Below the pieces are notes generated by a model. The model did no database searches and had not been told where the DNA came from. It saw nothing but the letters and a program-made list of their open reading frames with translations. Of a stretch of 64,000 bases of DNA, positions 13,670-23,642 are shown one piece after another (within the stretch, counting starts at the first letter, position 1; each line of letters begins with the position of its first letter). A program made the translations under genes and the position numbers. Source of the stretch: Microcebus murinus (taxonomy: Eukaryota > Chordata > Mammalia > Primates > Cheirogaleidae); NCBI RefSeq assembly GCF_040939455.1, contig NC_134119.1, positions 71,503,381 through 71,567,380 on the forward strand. Reading direction: 5' to 3'.

Positions 13670-14099
13670 TATGGGTATGGCCAAACACAAGATACCTGGC
13701 ACTTAGAAAGATAAAATAGATAGCAGTTTATTAATCACATACACACAGAGCCTGGGAGAGGAGGACAAGACATATGACACAAAGCCACATAGAGGTACAG
13801 TCTAGAAAAAAGTGAACAACCATGGTCTGTGGGATGCAGCCTTTGTAATACAAAAAGGGTCAGGTGTGCCCCGGTTCCCACAACTGGTCTGTCTGGATAA
13901 CTCCCTGGGCCTGTAGGGAGCTGAAATTTGATACAAAGTGATAAGCAAAAATTGTGCCTGGTCCTCTTAATAAAAAGGGTTGTTTGGGGGAAGAGTGGGA
14001 AGGGGAACTTGCACTCAAGCCATTTGATGTCATCCCAATTTCACCAGATGTCAATAATACAGATGTACACAATATTGGGTCTTAATTTTAGACCTTACA
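13670..14099 (-). mobile_element. Possible solo LTR
   Basis: On the - strand the block starts TGTAAGGTCTAAAATTAAG and ends near a CA at 13672. It includes 'ttattaagagg' and 'gtttattaatc' stretches that resemble LTR regulatory parts. No family was recognised and no clear target duplication found. This is an inference. Confidence 0.35.
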
Positions 14100-14939
14100 C
14101 ACAGTAATTTAGCACACAGTAGCTACAGAGCTTGACAATAACAAACAAAATCTAATACAACCCTAGACCTCCATGGCTCCCTCTAGTGGCAGCAGTCCCA
14201 TATCCTATGAAGGCTCCTTGCTTGACTCCATTCTTTGGCTCAGACTTAAGACACACAAAAACACAAATTAATCTCAAGATACCCATGGCCCTATTGCACT
14301 TCTGTGCTGCACTTCCTGAGCCATCAGCAGTTACAACCTTCTTCTGTCCACCTAACCCCACTGAAAGCCCAGCTCATTGGTCAGTAACCCCAGGCCTAGT
14401 GACTCTTTGCCCCTAGCATCCTCCAGGTTGAATGAAACAATCAGGCCTCATCAAAGTCATCACGAAATCCTGGTTTATTCCAGAGTGGTAAGTAATAGGT
14501 CTGGCTTGAGTGCCATCTGGCCTCAAATATACCTATGCCCCTGCATCCATCTCATATTTACTTTTCCCCTGAAAGCTTGTGCTGCCTGTCAAACTACCCT
14601 GTCCAATAATCGATGGCCTCTAACCTCCCTTACCAGTGTTTGTAAAGCCCAATACCATTACCTAACCGAAAGGTCTAATCCTCAGCCCAGCCCTCACTCT
14701 CTCCTTCCTGGTCCCCTAATACCTGTACCACCATATCCTAAAGATTAACACTTCTAAATGTGATCCACAGTTAACTCTTGGGTCCAACAATAACCACATT
14801 TTGGATGGCTCCATCCTGAATTTCTCCCCAGAATTCCAGAACTGGGTGTTCAATTGCTCACTTAATGCCTCCACTCTGTGATCTCTGAAACATCTCAAGC
14901 TATTTATTTATTTATGAATGAATAAATGAATGAATGAAT
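14100..14939. other. Unassigned intronic DNA, unit 1
   Basis: No exon or clear repeat family was seen; a (ATGA)n-like run lies at about 14915-14940. Two segments with 'tttattccag' suggest further old LTR material. Confidence 0.4.
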
Positions 14940-15072
14940 GGAAGGATCTGTTACCAAAGTTGTCGTGCAGTGGCGCAATCGTAAGTCACTGCAACCTTGA
15001 GCTCCTGGCCTCAAGCAAGCCTCCTGCCTCCCAAAGGCTGGGATTACAGGTGTGAGCCACCACACCTAGCTC
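14940..15072 (-). mobile_element. Alu monomer (FLAM-like)
   Basis: A single antisense Alu-like arm: 'gtcgtgcagtggcgcaatcgtaagtcactgcaaccttgagctcctggcctcaag' through 'gtgtgagccaccacacctagc'. Confidence 0.8.
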
Positions 15073-15080
15073 CATCTAAC

Positions 15081-15370
15081 TTTTTTTTTTTTTGAGACAG
15101 TCTCACTTTGCTGCCCAGACTACAGTGAGTGCAATGGCGACAGCCTAGCTCACAGCAACCTCAAACTCCTGGGCTCAAGTAATCCTACTGCCTCAGCCTC
15201 CTGAGTAGCTGGGACTACAGGCATGCACCACCATGCCCCGCTAACTTTTTCTATATATATGTTAGTTGGCCAATTAATTTCTATTTATGGTAGAGATGGG
15301 GTCTCGCTCTTGCTCAGGCTGGTTTTGAACTACTGACCTCGAGCAATTCGCCCACTTCGGCCTCCCAGAG
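15081..15370 (-). mobile_element. Alu-type SINE
   Basis: Antisense lemur-style Alu flanked by the duplication CCATCTAAC on both sides; the promoter end is cut at 'cctcccagag'. Confidence 0.93.
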
Positions 15371-15371
15371 T

Positions 15372-16559
15372 CCATCTAACTCTTAACATGACCAAATCAA
15401 AACTCCTGATGTCCCCAGTGAATACTACTCTTAACACCAATTTTTTTTGATGGAGCTTATATTCTACAGCTGCTAAAACAAAAGCTTATGGGGTCATTCC
15501 TGAATCCTGTTTCACTCCCTCACATCCACATTGGAAAATTTAGTTGCCCAAATCCAGACCAGAATGCAACCATGACTCTAGTCCACTAACCCTCACCAGG
15601 ACTATAGCAGTAGCCTCCATCCTCATCTTCCTTCTTCCTCCCTCAACTCCACAGTTGTTCTCCATTATACAGACAGATGGAGCCTGTTAAGACTTTGGTA
15701 AGATCACCTCCCTCTTCTGACCCAAACTTCCCATTACCTTTAGGATAGATACCCTTCTCTAGCAGCCATTACAGCTTTGACTCCTTCCCCCTGCTCATTG
15801 TTCCCACCTTAAAAAAAAAAAAAAAGGCCCATGGTTTCCTGAACATTCCCAGTGTAGTTTTACCTCTAAATATTTGCACATCCTAGTCCCAGTTCCAGGG
15901 AAAACCTTCCACACCCGTTTACACTGGCTGCAGTAATGGGAACACCTCCATAAAACCCCTGGTATGGACTTAGGGCTCTGGGTTTGGAGTTTCTCCAGAG
16001 TGCTAGACCCAAGGATCATGGGAATAGCACCTAAGAGCACTAGAAAATAATAATCCAGAGAACGTGGATGGGGGAATGAAGCCACTGAGGGACTTAGAAC
16101 ATCCTCCACTTCCCTACATAAGTTCCATAAGCCCTTCTATAGCCATGGGAACCATGGAGAGAGGCAGGCCTTAGAGGAATGTGTACAGCATAGGACACTA
16201 CAGGCCTCTGTGTACCCATCCCTGGCCCTGAAATCAGGTGACCTAAGGCTGGCTGTCTTACCTCCCTACCTCAGTGTTCACTGTCACCCCTTTCCAACTG
16301 TAGGACTCAAAGAAGATGCAACCTCCCGGAGCCTCAATGTCCTCTTCATCCCTCCCACTTGCTCTTCCTTTGCACAGTCTTTGGGAAAGTTTTAAAACCC
16401 TAACTCAGATGGTACCCTTCCTTTATTCAAACCTCTCCACTGCTTCTGAAGTCTTCATGATGAAGACACACCACGGGGCCAGCTATATTCAACGAGTAAC
16501 TCGGCGGCCTCATATTCTTTGGTCCCTGCAGAAGATGCATCCCAGGTTTCTCGAAACCT
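15372..16559. other. Intron 1 of unit 1, unassigned
   Basis: No coding exon or known repeat was recognised; a poly-A run sits at about 15811-15825. This leads into the CpG-rich promoter. Confidence 0.5.
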
Positions 16560-17150
16560 CCCAGAGCAGTCGCACCGTCAAGCCTTTGCACGCGGGTCGC
16601 GAAGCCTCTCGCACTCCCCCTCCCCCCGCACCCAACCACGCTGAATGTCAGAAACCGGGACTCCACCCGCGAGCGCCTCACTGTCGTGGACGCCGGGACT
16701 CGGGCTGCAGAGACGTGAGCAGGCGCCCCTCACTCCAGGCTTGAGGACTCGGGTGGGTGAGGACGGGTGAGGTCACAGGAGGCGTCACTCACCTGAGCCG
16801 GGTCCCCCCGCGCGGCCGCCGCCATCGCTCTGTGGGCGCAACAAGGACGTGGGCACTGCGGCCCCGATCCGGCGCGGGTCACTCCGGGCGACGACGCCGA
16901 GCCTCAGACGCTTCTGTGCAGCGGGGCTCTCCTCGTGCCTTCTCGGCCGCTGCGCTTTGGGCACGACGCAAGGGCTCCGCGGCCTCCGACCTGGGAACAC
17001 GACTAGAGAAGCCAAAATGGCCGCGGCGCGCAACACCCCGGAGGTCCCGCCCCCCTTTGTACCGCACGCGGAAACTGCTATTTTCTGAGCCCCCATTGGC
17101 TCAGCCGTACTGCTATTCAACGCAGAGCATTCTGGGTAAGTGCAGTTCCG
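16560..17150 (-). promoter_or_regulatory. CpG-rich promoter of zinc-finger unit 1
   Basis: Dense CpG sequence surrounds the first coding exon. Reading leftward it has a ZNF143/SBS-like element (17127-17149, ACCCAGAATGC core), a CCAAT box (17095-17099, reverse), and a YY1-like AAAATGGCCGC near 17015. There is no TATA box. The same ZNF143-CCAAT order occurs at promoters 2 (44.0 kb) and 3 (53.4 kb). The factor assignments are motif matches, not proof of binding. Confidence 0.75.
16793..16825 (-). CDS. First coding exon of zinc-finger unit 1
   Basis: ATG at 16825 opens MAAAARGDPAQ, the classic KRAB-ZNF leader, and 11 codons later meets the donor CAG|GTGAGT (GT at 16791-16792). Phase 0 matches the KRAB-A exon, which begins with a valine codon at 12786. 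The exon lies in the CpG island. It is intact even though the gene is broken further on. Confidence 0.88.
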
Positions 17151-17357
17151 TTAGGCCCAGAGGTGGCACCTCATGGTGCTCCCCACCAACCTTCAGGAGT
17201 GAATACTTGCTCTTTTGGTCTCCTAATTTTTGCCAAAAAAAAAAAGAAAAGAGAAATAAAGTAAATATTTTAAATTTTTAAATATTAATAAAAAAAGGAG
17301 TGAAAACTGAGCTCCAGGTAGGGGAGCGTTGGGAGATGGCTTATCCGGGTCCCAAGT

Positions 17358-17467
17358 CAGAAGATCTTTTCCCTTTCTTTTTTTTTTTCTTAACTTTTTT
17401 ACTTTTTACATTTTTTATAGCGTTTAAAAATTTTTTATGACAGTGATGTGCCATTTGGACAGAAGGT
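17358..17467 (-). mobile_element. Short 5'-truncated retro-insertion next to the provirus
   Basis: CAGAAGATCTTTTCCCTTTCT (17358-17378) is repeated, with one mismatch, as CAGAAGGT at 17460-17467 plus CTTTTCCCTTTCT at 23996-24008; the provirus splits the second copy. Between lie about 81 bp starting with a T run, the pattern of a short antisense poly-A-tailed retro-insertion. The source family is not recognised. Confidence 0.6.
17462..17467. repeat. Target-site duplication, left side of provirus
   Basis: GAAGGT, identical to 23990-23995. Six-base duplications are typical of class II (betaretrovirus-like) integrases. Confidence 0.95.
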
Positions 17468-17794
17468 TGTCGCGCCCGCCTCGCCAGCAAGGAAGACACG
17501 GCAACAGGAGTTCTTCTGACCGTGCTTTAATGGGGTTCCCTTTAAACTTGCATGATGCGGAAGACCCTGAGCACAAGCTCTCACACACTTATATACTCTA
17601 AGGAAGGGGGGAAGTGATGGGGATAGGTTAAAAGCGCTCGAGGGTTATTACTGATAGGCCAAGCTAAGATCCTTCATATGCATACTTATAGAACGGGCCA
17701 GGACTTACTCTGCGCATGCGCTGAACTTGTTTACTACAGGCGGGCCACCGGAAATCGGCGCCATCTTGTAATGGCGTTGTCACCGCGCCCCACA
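17468..17794 (-). repeat. 3' LTR of the provirus
   Basis: Runs TG...CA on the - strand. It contains a TATA box (TATATAAG, 17588-17595), ATTAAA polyadenylation signal (17526-17531), an NRF1-type palindrome GCGCATGCGC (17712-17721) and a YY1-like AAGATGGCGCC (17757-17767). It points toward zinc-finger unit 1, whose ATG is about 640 bp further on. Confidence 0.95.
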
Positions 17795-17806
17795 TCTCCC
17801 CGTTTT
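17795..17806 (-). promoter_or_regulatory. Polypurine tract
   Basis: AAAACGGGGAGA on the - strand directly abuts the 3' LTR, the site where plus-strand DNA synthesis is primed in retroviruses. Confidence 0.85.
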
Positions 17807-18581
17807 ATTAATTTAATGAGAGCTGAGCAACCGTTCAGCACCGTCCTTCAACCGTGCGATCAAGGTTGCAGAGCCTCACTTTCACCAGCAACCACCTTAC
17901 CTCGTGCAATGAGCAAAACTCGGAGGTGTGCAAAGGCTGGCTGTGGGATAGGAGACATGCCTTATCTGGTGCAATGGGAGAAATCCCTCAGAGTGCAAAG
18001 GCCATGTCTGCCAAAATACCTGGGGGTAGGAGCGCGTGCAACCCAAAACGAGGCTAACCTTTTAGCATGGTCAACCACACCTGTGTAGGCTGTCCCAGTT
18101 CAAGCGCAGCAAATGCCTGTGCCAATACCACACAGAGTATGGCCCACAGCCCGCCGCCAGCCGCAGTAAGCAGCAAGACGGCCGTGGCTGCAAGACCGAA
18201 ACAGAGTCATAGAGCTAGGAGCTTTAACAGAAACAGGAATGTATCTAGGCAAGCGGGTAACAATGGCAGAGGGGTGAGACGTGGCATTCTAACACAATGT
18301 ATAATTGCACGTATTAGAGGAACAGTTCACATGTGTACCAGAGGGTTTTTCCGTGGATACCACCCAGATCTATTTCCCTCCAGATTACTACTCTGTGTGT
18401 CCAACGGCATGTACGCAGTGCCCAGGGAAACATTAGTAGAAGAGAGGCGAGGGAAAATTGGTGAGTTATGTGTCACAGGCATCGGCAGGGGAGGCACTGA
18501 CAGGATCCTCCAGCGTGGCTCCGCTGCCATCCTCGCGATCATCCATGCTGTCGTCAGGAGGAGTAGCCACTGGGTCCCCAT
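17807..18581 (-). pseudogene. env: env remnant region
   Basis: An ATG at 18581 opens an 84-codon frame overlapping the 3' end of pol, as env does in betaretroviruses. It begins [18 protein letters not shown], which looks like a signal peptide, and has NVS and NRS glycosylation-type motifs before a stop at 18327. Further on, around 18070-18290, another frame encodes a very hydrophobic, Ala/Gly/Leu-rich stretch (GLAATAVLLLTAAGGG) with an internal TGA, possibly a fusion-peptide or membrane remnant. Intact env is about 600-700 codons; only ~770 bp remain before the polypurine tract, so most of the gene is deleted. The env call is inference from position and composition, since no alignment was possible. 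Confidence 0.5.
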
Positions 18582-21129
18582 GCTGCTCTGGAGGCTGCTG
18601 CACCGTTCTAGTCAGCCGCGTGGGCACCCAGATGGGATTGTCCTGGTCCTGTGGAAAAATACAAATAGCTCCCCTGGATCTCATTAACACTGGATCCGGG
18701 CCTTTCCATAGATTAGACAACACATCTTTCCATTTCACTAATTCTTTCTGTGGCGGAGCAGGCGTGACATGCCTGTCTGCTGCCGAACGTCCCTTGACAT
18801 CTAAATTTAAAAAATTTAAAGTAAAGAGAGCAAAGGAAAGGCGTCCTTTGGGTGATAGCCCTAGCTGTAGGGCATCTCCCCCTTTTTGTTTTTGTAAGTA
18901 CATTTTGAGTGTGCCGTGAGCACGTTCCACGATGCCTTGTGCTTGAGGGTTGTAGGGAAGACCGGTACGGTGCTCCACACCCAAGCGAGTGCAAAACTGC
19001 TGAAAAGATTTTGAGGTATAAGCTGGGCCATTATCTGTCTTAATAACCCGGGGCTTGCCCCAGGCTGCCCAAGCTTCTAGGCAGTGAATGATAACGTAAC
19101 TTGCCTTTTCTCCAGCCAGAGGCGTGGCATGAAGGATGCCTGAGCACGTGTCAACAGACACGTGAACATACTGAAGCTTCCCAAAGGATGGGACGTGAGT
19201 TACATCCATTTGCCACATATGTAGAGGACGCAAACCCCTAGGATTCACGCCCGTATGAACAACAGTGCGATAAGGAGCACAACTTGGACATTGCAGTACA
19301 ATCTCACGAGCATCTGCACGCGTGATGCTGAACTTAAGTCGTAAGGTTTCAGCTGGCACATGATAAAGTTTATGAAAGTCTATGGTGGCGGCGTGGCCAT
19401 CAGACACCCAGAGGGCGCGAGTGGCGCGATCTGCCATAGCATTTCCCGCAGCCATAGGTCCAGGTAACAAGGAATGAGCTCTGATATGCTGAATGGAAAA
19501 TGGGTTTTTCCTATTTTGAATAGTATTCCTAATTTCTGTAAATACAGAAAAGACAGTACTCTTGGCAAGAATGTGAAAGGAGTTCTCTAACTGTTTAACT
19601 GCGTTGACCACATAAAAGGAGTCTGAGATGATGTTGATAGGTTCAGTGATGGTACTGAGAACCAGACCGACTACGGCACACTCTACTAGCTGAGGAGAAG
19701 AATAGTTAAACTGTTTTGTATACACCTTGTCCTGAATGACATAGCTCCCAATACCTGTCTTAGAGCCATCGGTATACACATTCAAGGCATCAACCAAAGG
19801 TAGCAGTGAAGTTACTCTTGGGAAAATAAGCTCGTTCCGCAATGCAAACTGCAACAAGGCATGTTTGGGATAATGGTTGTCAATGCTCCCTGGGAAGGTG
19901 CATCTCAATATGGCCCATGCATCAAGAGTGGCACATAGGGTGTTTACCTGATTGGCAGTATATGGACAAATCAGGCTATCAGGGTGACGTCCAAAATGGG
20001 ACACAGCCAAACTAATACCCTTTAAAGCTATCTCGGCCACACAGGTAGGATAATGGCCAATCACCTTTCCTGGAGAGGCTTGAGGATGCACCCATAAAAG
20101 GGGACCATCCTGCCAAAGCACTGCCGTAGGGAGCGTGGGAGAAGGGAGTACACAGAGGGAGAAAGGATCATGGTGTTGAATGCGCACTAGTTGCGCCTTT
20201 TGAATGGCTTCTTCTACCTTATGAAGAGCCTTTAGGGCCTCAGGAGTCAAAGTTCTAGGAGACGTGATGTGTGAGTCTCCCTCTAGAATCTGAAATAATG
20301 GCTTCAGTTCTGCTGTGGTAAGACATAGGAAAGGTCGAAGCCAATTGATATCCCCTAGCAGTTTTTGAAAATCGTTTAATGTTTTTAAGGCATCTCTTCG
20401 GATGGACAGTCTTTGAGGCACAATTTTGTCAGGGAGAATGCTACTACCAAGAAACGCGCCTACTTCTCCCTCTTGCACCTTTTTTGGAGCGACCAGCAAG
20501 CCTTTTTCCTTTAAGTGAGCCTGAAGGGACGCATAAGCTTGGCGAAGTACGCCATTATCACAATGACACAAGAGAATATCATCCATATAATGTATAATTC
20601 TTACCTTTGAAAACTTCTGCCTAACTGGCTGGATAGCTGAGGCCACATAAAGTTGGCACATAGTGGGACTGTTAGCCATGCCCTGAGGCAAAACCTGCCA
20701 TTGATATCTTGCATCAGGCTGCTCATGGTTTATGGAAGGAAGCGTGAATGCAAATCTGCTTTTATCTTGTGGATGCAAGGGAATAGAGAAAAAACAGTCT
20801 TTAATGTCCAAGATAATTAGACTCCAATGTTTAGGCAAAGCTGAGAGAAGGGGCAGTCCTCTTTGAACAGGCCCCATAAGCTGCATCTGGGCATTAATTG
20901 CTCTAAGGTCATGCAACAGTCTCCATTTACCAGACCTTTTCTTAATCACAAAAATAGGAGTATTCCAAGGAGAATGAGAGGGTTCAAGATGCCCAAGAGT
21001 AAGCTGCTCTTGCACTAGCTTATGGGCCGCGAGTAACTTTTCAGAGGGTAAGGGCCACTGAGGTACCCACACTGGCTCCTCTGTATTCCAGGGTATGGGC
21101 AGAGGATCCCCAGCGGCCCCTAAGAAAAA
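18466..21129 (-). CDS. pol: Retroviral Pol: reverse transcriptase, RNase H, integrase
   Basis: This frame would be entered by a -1 shift near 21126 and is open for about 885 codons. Counting from the GTG codon at 21072: reverse transcriptase with LPQGMANSP and catalytic YMDD (162-165) plus D89. RNase H has D435, E464, D484 and D548. Integrase has the zinc-binding H567, H571, C595, C598 and the catalytic D623, D680, E716 with 35 residues between the last two (DD35E). A C-terminal segment continues to the stop at 18466. No stop or frameshift interrupts any domain and all catalytic residues are present, unusual for an old element. Expression depends on passing the broken protease frame upstream, so this copy probably cannot make Pol by the normal Gag-Pro-Pol route. 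Confidence 0.95.
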   Translation of the reverse strand, partial: FFLGAAGDPLPIPWNTEEPVWVPQWPLPSEKLLAAHKLVQEQLTLGHLEPSHSPWNTPIFVIKKRSGKWRLLHDLRAINAQMQLMGPVQRGLPLLSALPKHWSLIILDIKDCFFSIPLHPQDKSRFAFTLPSINHEQPDARYQWQVLPQGMANSPTMCQLYVASAIQPVRQKFSKVRIIHYMDDILLCHCDNGVLRQAYASLQAHLKEKGLLVAPKKVQEGEVGAFLGSSILPDKIVPQRLSIRRDALKTLNDFQKLLGDINWLRPFLCLTTAELKPLFQILEGDSHITSPRTLTPEALKALHKVEEAIQKAQLVRIQHHDPFSLCVLPSPTLPTAVLWQDGPLLWVHPQASPGKVIGHYPTCVAEIALKGISLAVSHFGRHPDSLICPYTANQVNTLCATLDAWAILRCTFPGSIDNHYPKHALLQFALRNELIFPRVTSLLPLVDALNVYTDGSKTGIGSYVIQDKVYTKQFNYSSPQLVECAVVGLVLSTITEPINIISDSFYVVNAVKQLENSFHILAKSTVFSVFTEIRNTIQNRKNPFSIQHIRAHSLLPGPMAAGNAMADRATRALWVSDGHAATIDFHKLYHVPAETLRLKFSITRADAREIVLQCPSCAPYRTVVHTGVNPRGLRPLHMWQMDVTHVPSFGKLQYVHVSVDTCSGILHATPLAGEKASYVIIHCLEAWAAWGKPRVIKTDNGPAYTSKSFQQFCTRLGVEHRTGLPYNPQAQGIVERAHGTLKMYLQKQKGGDALQLGLSPKGRLSFALFTLNFLNLDVKGRSAADRHVTPAPPQKELVKWKDVLSNLWKGPDPVLMRSRGAICIFPQDQDNPIWVPTRLTRTVQQPPEQHGDPVATPPDDSMDDREDGSGATLEDPVSASPADACDT

Positions 21130-21731
21130 CCCAGCCCTTGCTTAGAAGGTCGTGGCACAGGCTCTATAGGTTCAGTTCTTCCCTGCAAGTTCCTCCCAAG
21201 CCCTTTACCTAGGACACAGCCCATGCCCTTCATCAGCTTTTGACTTTGAACAGAATAGTCATTGGTCAATTTGAAGTCCAATTGCCGTAGCAAATCTCTA
21301 CCCCAAAGATTCACAGGCAAAGGCAGAACATAAGGTTGAAAACTACCCTCTCTACCCTCATTATCCTTCCATTTCAGCGTCTGGGCGCTGATCACTGGAG
21401 AGGATGCATATCCCAATCCCTGCAGAGTCTGAGCTGAGGGGGCCAATGGCCACGTTTTTGGCCACCAGCGTTCAGAAATTATACTAGTGTCAGCTCCTGT
21501 ATCTAGGAGGCCTGTAAATGTCTTTCCTTGTATGGTTAAGTCCATAGTAGGACGTTCATCTAAATTCAATGACAAATATGCACAGTTTCCTCCAGAGGAG
21601 CCAAAACCTTTTTCTCTTCTGATTTTTTGTTTACTAGGGAATAAAGAATGGAGGCTAGGTAAAATTAGCAACTGTGCTATCCGGTCTCCTGGATATATGG
21701 AAACTGCCTCTAGTGGAAGAGCAAAGAATTT
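21120..21731 (-). pseudogene. pro: Retroviral protease with dUTPase C-terminus (frame cut off from its start)
   Basis: This frame is open from after a TAA at 21732-21734 to the stop at 21120. It carries the end of dUTPase (GDRIAQLL and the GFGSSG motif V), then an aspartic protease with DTGAD active site, the GRDLL helix, and a C-terminal glycine-rich G-patch-like segment (GMGCVLGKGLG) known from betaretroviral proteases. The first part of dUTPase lies in another frame (21655-22041). In related viruses both are one frame, so a single-base change between about 21658 and 21731 breaks the gene in this copy. The needed shift is +1, not the programmed -1, so normal slippage would not repair it. 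Confidence 0.85.
21126..21132 (-). promoter_or_regulatory. Likely pro-pol -1 frameshift heptamer
   Basis: GGGTTTT in the frame G-GGT-TTT lies just before the protease stop (21120-21122). A -1 slip there leads directly into the open pol frame. It fits the X-XXY-YYZ rule but is a weaker slip sequence than the gag-pro one. Confidence 0.65.
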
Positions 21732-22041
21732 TTACTTGCCCTTCAAAATCTGAATCAATAACTCCTGGGTGAATTATTAATCCCTGCAGAGTTGATGAAG
21801 ACCTGCCGAGGATGAGTCCTACCATATTATTAGGTAACGGTCCCTTAAAATCAGATGGGACCGGTTGGCACCCCATGAGGGGGGTTAATACTGTTGTGGT
21901 GGTGGCACAGAGGTCCAATCCTGCAGAACCTTTAGTGGCTCTCCTTGGCTCCCTGGAGGCGCTAGGAGCGACCTCTCCTGGGTATTCCCCTGCATGGCCC
22001 CATATATTTGGGGGCCCTGGGGTCGGGGGCCCCACCATCCG
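21655..22041 (-). pseudogene. Retroviral dUTPase, N-terminal part (frame broken)
   Basis: Entered from gag by a -1 slip at 22041-22047. It shows dUTPase motifs in order: GSAGLDL (I), GLILGRSS (II) and HPGVIDSDFEG (III). Motifs IV and V continue in a different frame within the protease segment. The frame ends at 21655 after unrelated residues. dUTPase hydrolyses dUTP and limits uracil in viral DNA; among retroviruses a dUTPase in the pro frame is typical of betaretroviruses and IAP-like elements. Confidence 0.88.
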
Positions 22042-23546
22042 TTTTTTCGCTTAGGTACAGGCTTTCCATTTTGATCCCGAACTATGGGATTTCCATCCTT
22101 ATCCTTCATCGAGCGACATTCAGAAGCCCAATGTCGCCCCTTGCCACAGGTAGGGCAGATGCCTGGCTGTTTGTTAGAGGAGCTCCCTTGCTTAGGAGGT
22201 GCTCTACATTGCCTTTTAAGGTGCCCAGGTTTGCCACAATTGTAGCAATTGCGTTCCTGCTTTGCTTGAGCTGCTAAAACAGCGGCCGCCAGGCCACTAT
22301 TGGTCAGGGGACCCCCTATCTCTCTGCATGCTTTTAGCCAGGCATTAAGGCCTTTATTCTTCCAAGGGGCAATTGCATTACGGCATTCCGTAGTGCACTG
22401 CTCAAAGGCAAGCTGCTCAATGAGCGGCATGGCTGTGTCTAGATCCCCAAATACCCTTCCTGCTGCCTCTACTAGCCTAGCTACAAAGTCTGAGATTGGT
22501 TCAGCAGGGGCCTGGATAATTTTTGTCAAGTTACCCCTGACCTCCCCACGATTGGGCAAGCTCTTCCACGCCTTAATGGCTATGGAGTTGATCTGGGCAT
22601 ATACCTCCTCTGGGTAGGCGACCTGATTGTTGACCCACTGCCCCTGCCCTGTGAGCATGTCAAAATTCCATGCTGGTTGCCCACGCTGGGCGTTTCTCCG
22701 GGATTGCTCCATGCACTCTTCCTGGTTAATGGACTTCCAATCTAAATACTGACCTGTAGTCAGTACTGCCTTGACGAGCTGACTCCAATCTCTGGGCGTC
22801 ATTGCTGAATTGCCCAGTCTCTCTACCAAAGATAAGGTGTAGGAGGCCCCATGTCCCCAGTTTCGGACAGCCTCCGCCAGCTCTTTTAATTGCTTGGCGT
22901 TTACTGGCTCCCAGCCCCTTTGATTATCATTCTCAAAGACAGGAAAGGTAAGAAACAGCTCTTTTTGCTCTTCAGGGTGAATGAATGAAGCACCCTGCAG
23001 TGCGCCTCTCTGCCTGGGGCTAACGCTTATTTCCTCATAAGGCGGGGCAGACGGAGATGGGCGATACCGCTCATAACCTGCCACTTCCTGTTCCAAAGTA
23101 GCTTCCTCCTCTGAATCTAGCTCCTCCCCCGCCTCCTCCCCTGAACTTGAGGAAGTAAGAGAAGAGGAAGAAGAGGAATCATCCTCAGAAATATTTAATT
23201 TCTTAAATTCTGACAGAAAAAGGCTATCTCCTCTGTCTTCTGTCCTGTCCTTTCCTTTGTTATTTTTATTCCTGGTACTTTTACATTTCTTTCTCTCCCT
23301 TTTCTTCTTTCTCTCCCTTTGCAGGTCGGGCTGCGCTATCCCTCCCTGCATTTTCCTTTTTTGAGCTCTATATTCCTTTTTTCCACCTTTTACCGCGGTA
23401 CCTCCCTTACTGCTTCTCTCTGAGCTTGCGTCTTGCAAGTCACTCAGTGCACTTTGGCTAGCTGCTACGCGCAGGCCTGAAGTCTCATCATACAGGCATT
23501 TCATGATAATAGGCCACAAAAAGTGCCGCAGCAGAATATTACCCAT
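21885..23546 (-). CDS. gag: Retroviral Gag polyprotein
   Basis: The frame is open 11 codons further upstream, but that begins with GTG; the first ATG, at 23546, gives 553 residues starting MGNILLRHF, a glycine-2 start suited to N-myristoylation. A hydrophobic N-terminus is followed by a Lys/Arg-rich region and an acidic Ser run. PSAPPYEE (about 165-172) overlaps PTAP-like and PPxY late-budding motifs. A capsid-like region follows (GWEPVNAKQLKELAEAV, MTPRDWSQL). The nucleocapsid has two CCHC knuckles, CYNCGKPGHLKRQC and CPTCGKGRHWASEC. Matrix appears short compared with exogenous betaretroviruses. The gene is intact. Gag could be translated from the 5' LTR transcript without any frameshift, so particle formation is conceivable but unproven. 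Confidence 0.93.
   Translation of the reverse strand: MGNILLRHFLWPIIMKCLYDETSGLRVAASQSALSDLQDASSERSSKGGTAVKGGKKEYRAQKRKMQGGIAQPDLQRERKKKRERKKCKSTRNKNNKGKDRTEDRGDSLFLSEFKKLNISEDDSSSSSSLTSSSSGEEAGEELDSEEEATLEQEVAGYERYRPSPSAPPYEEISVSPRQRGALQGASFIHPEEQKELFLTFPVFENDNQRGWEPVNAKQLKELAEAVRNWGHGASYTLSLVERLGNSAMTPRDWSQLVKAVLTTGQYLDWKSINQEECMEQSRRNAQRGQPAWNFDMLTGQGQWVNNQVAYPEEVYAQINSIAIKAWKSLPNRGEVRGNLTKIIQAPAEPISDFVARLVEAAGRVFGDLDTAMPLIEQLAFEQCTTECRNAIAPWKNKGLNAWLKACREIGGPLTNSGLAAAVLAAQAKQERNCYNCGKPGHLKRQCRAPPKQGSSSNKQPGICPTCGKGRHWASECRSMKDKDGNPIVRDQNGKPVPKRKNGWWGPRPQGPQIYGAMQGNTQERSLLAPPGSQGEPLKVLQDWTSVPPPQQY
22041..22047 (-). promoter_or_regulatory. gag-pro -1 ribosomal frameshift site
   Basis: AAAAAAC read as A-AAA-AAC in the gag frame, the strong slippery heptamer used at the gag-pro junction of several betaretroviruses. 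The -1 frame continues straight into dUTPase. A GC-rich segment (GGGGCCCCCGACCCCAGGG) starts a few bases downstream and could form the stimulatory stem or pseudoknot. Confidence 0.9.
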
Positions 23547-23642
23547 TTTTTGGAAGCAGGGGAGTTTTGGCCGTCCCACACGTCAGTTCTGAACTCACCT
23601 CTGTCGAGGTCGTCTCCGCTGGTGCCTCAAAGTTGTTTCAAG

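Noticed and set aside
16757..17281. 174-codon + strand frame in the CpG island
   Set aside because: Arg/Pro/Ser-rich chance frame in CpG-rich promoter DNA, antisense to the first exon of zinc-finger unit 1.
18067..18687. 206-codon + strand open frame opposite pol/env
   Set aside because: It lies antisense to the end of pol, has no recognisable domain, and mirrors the codon pattern of the real gene on the other strand.
21885..23579. GTG at 23579 as Gag start
   Set aside because: The ATG 33 nt downstream gives the MGN myristoylation-type start typical of retroviral Gag; GTG starts are rare in vertebrate hosts.
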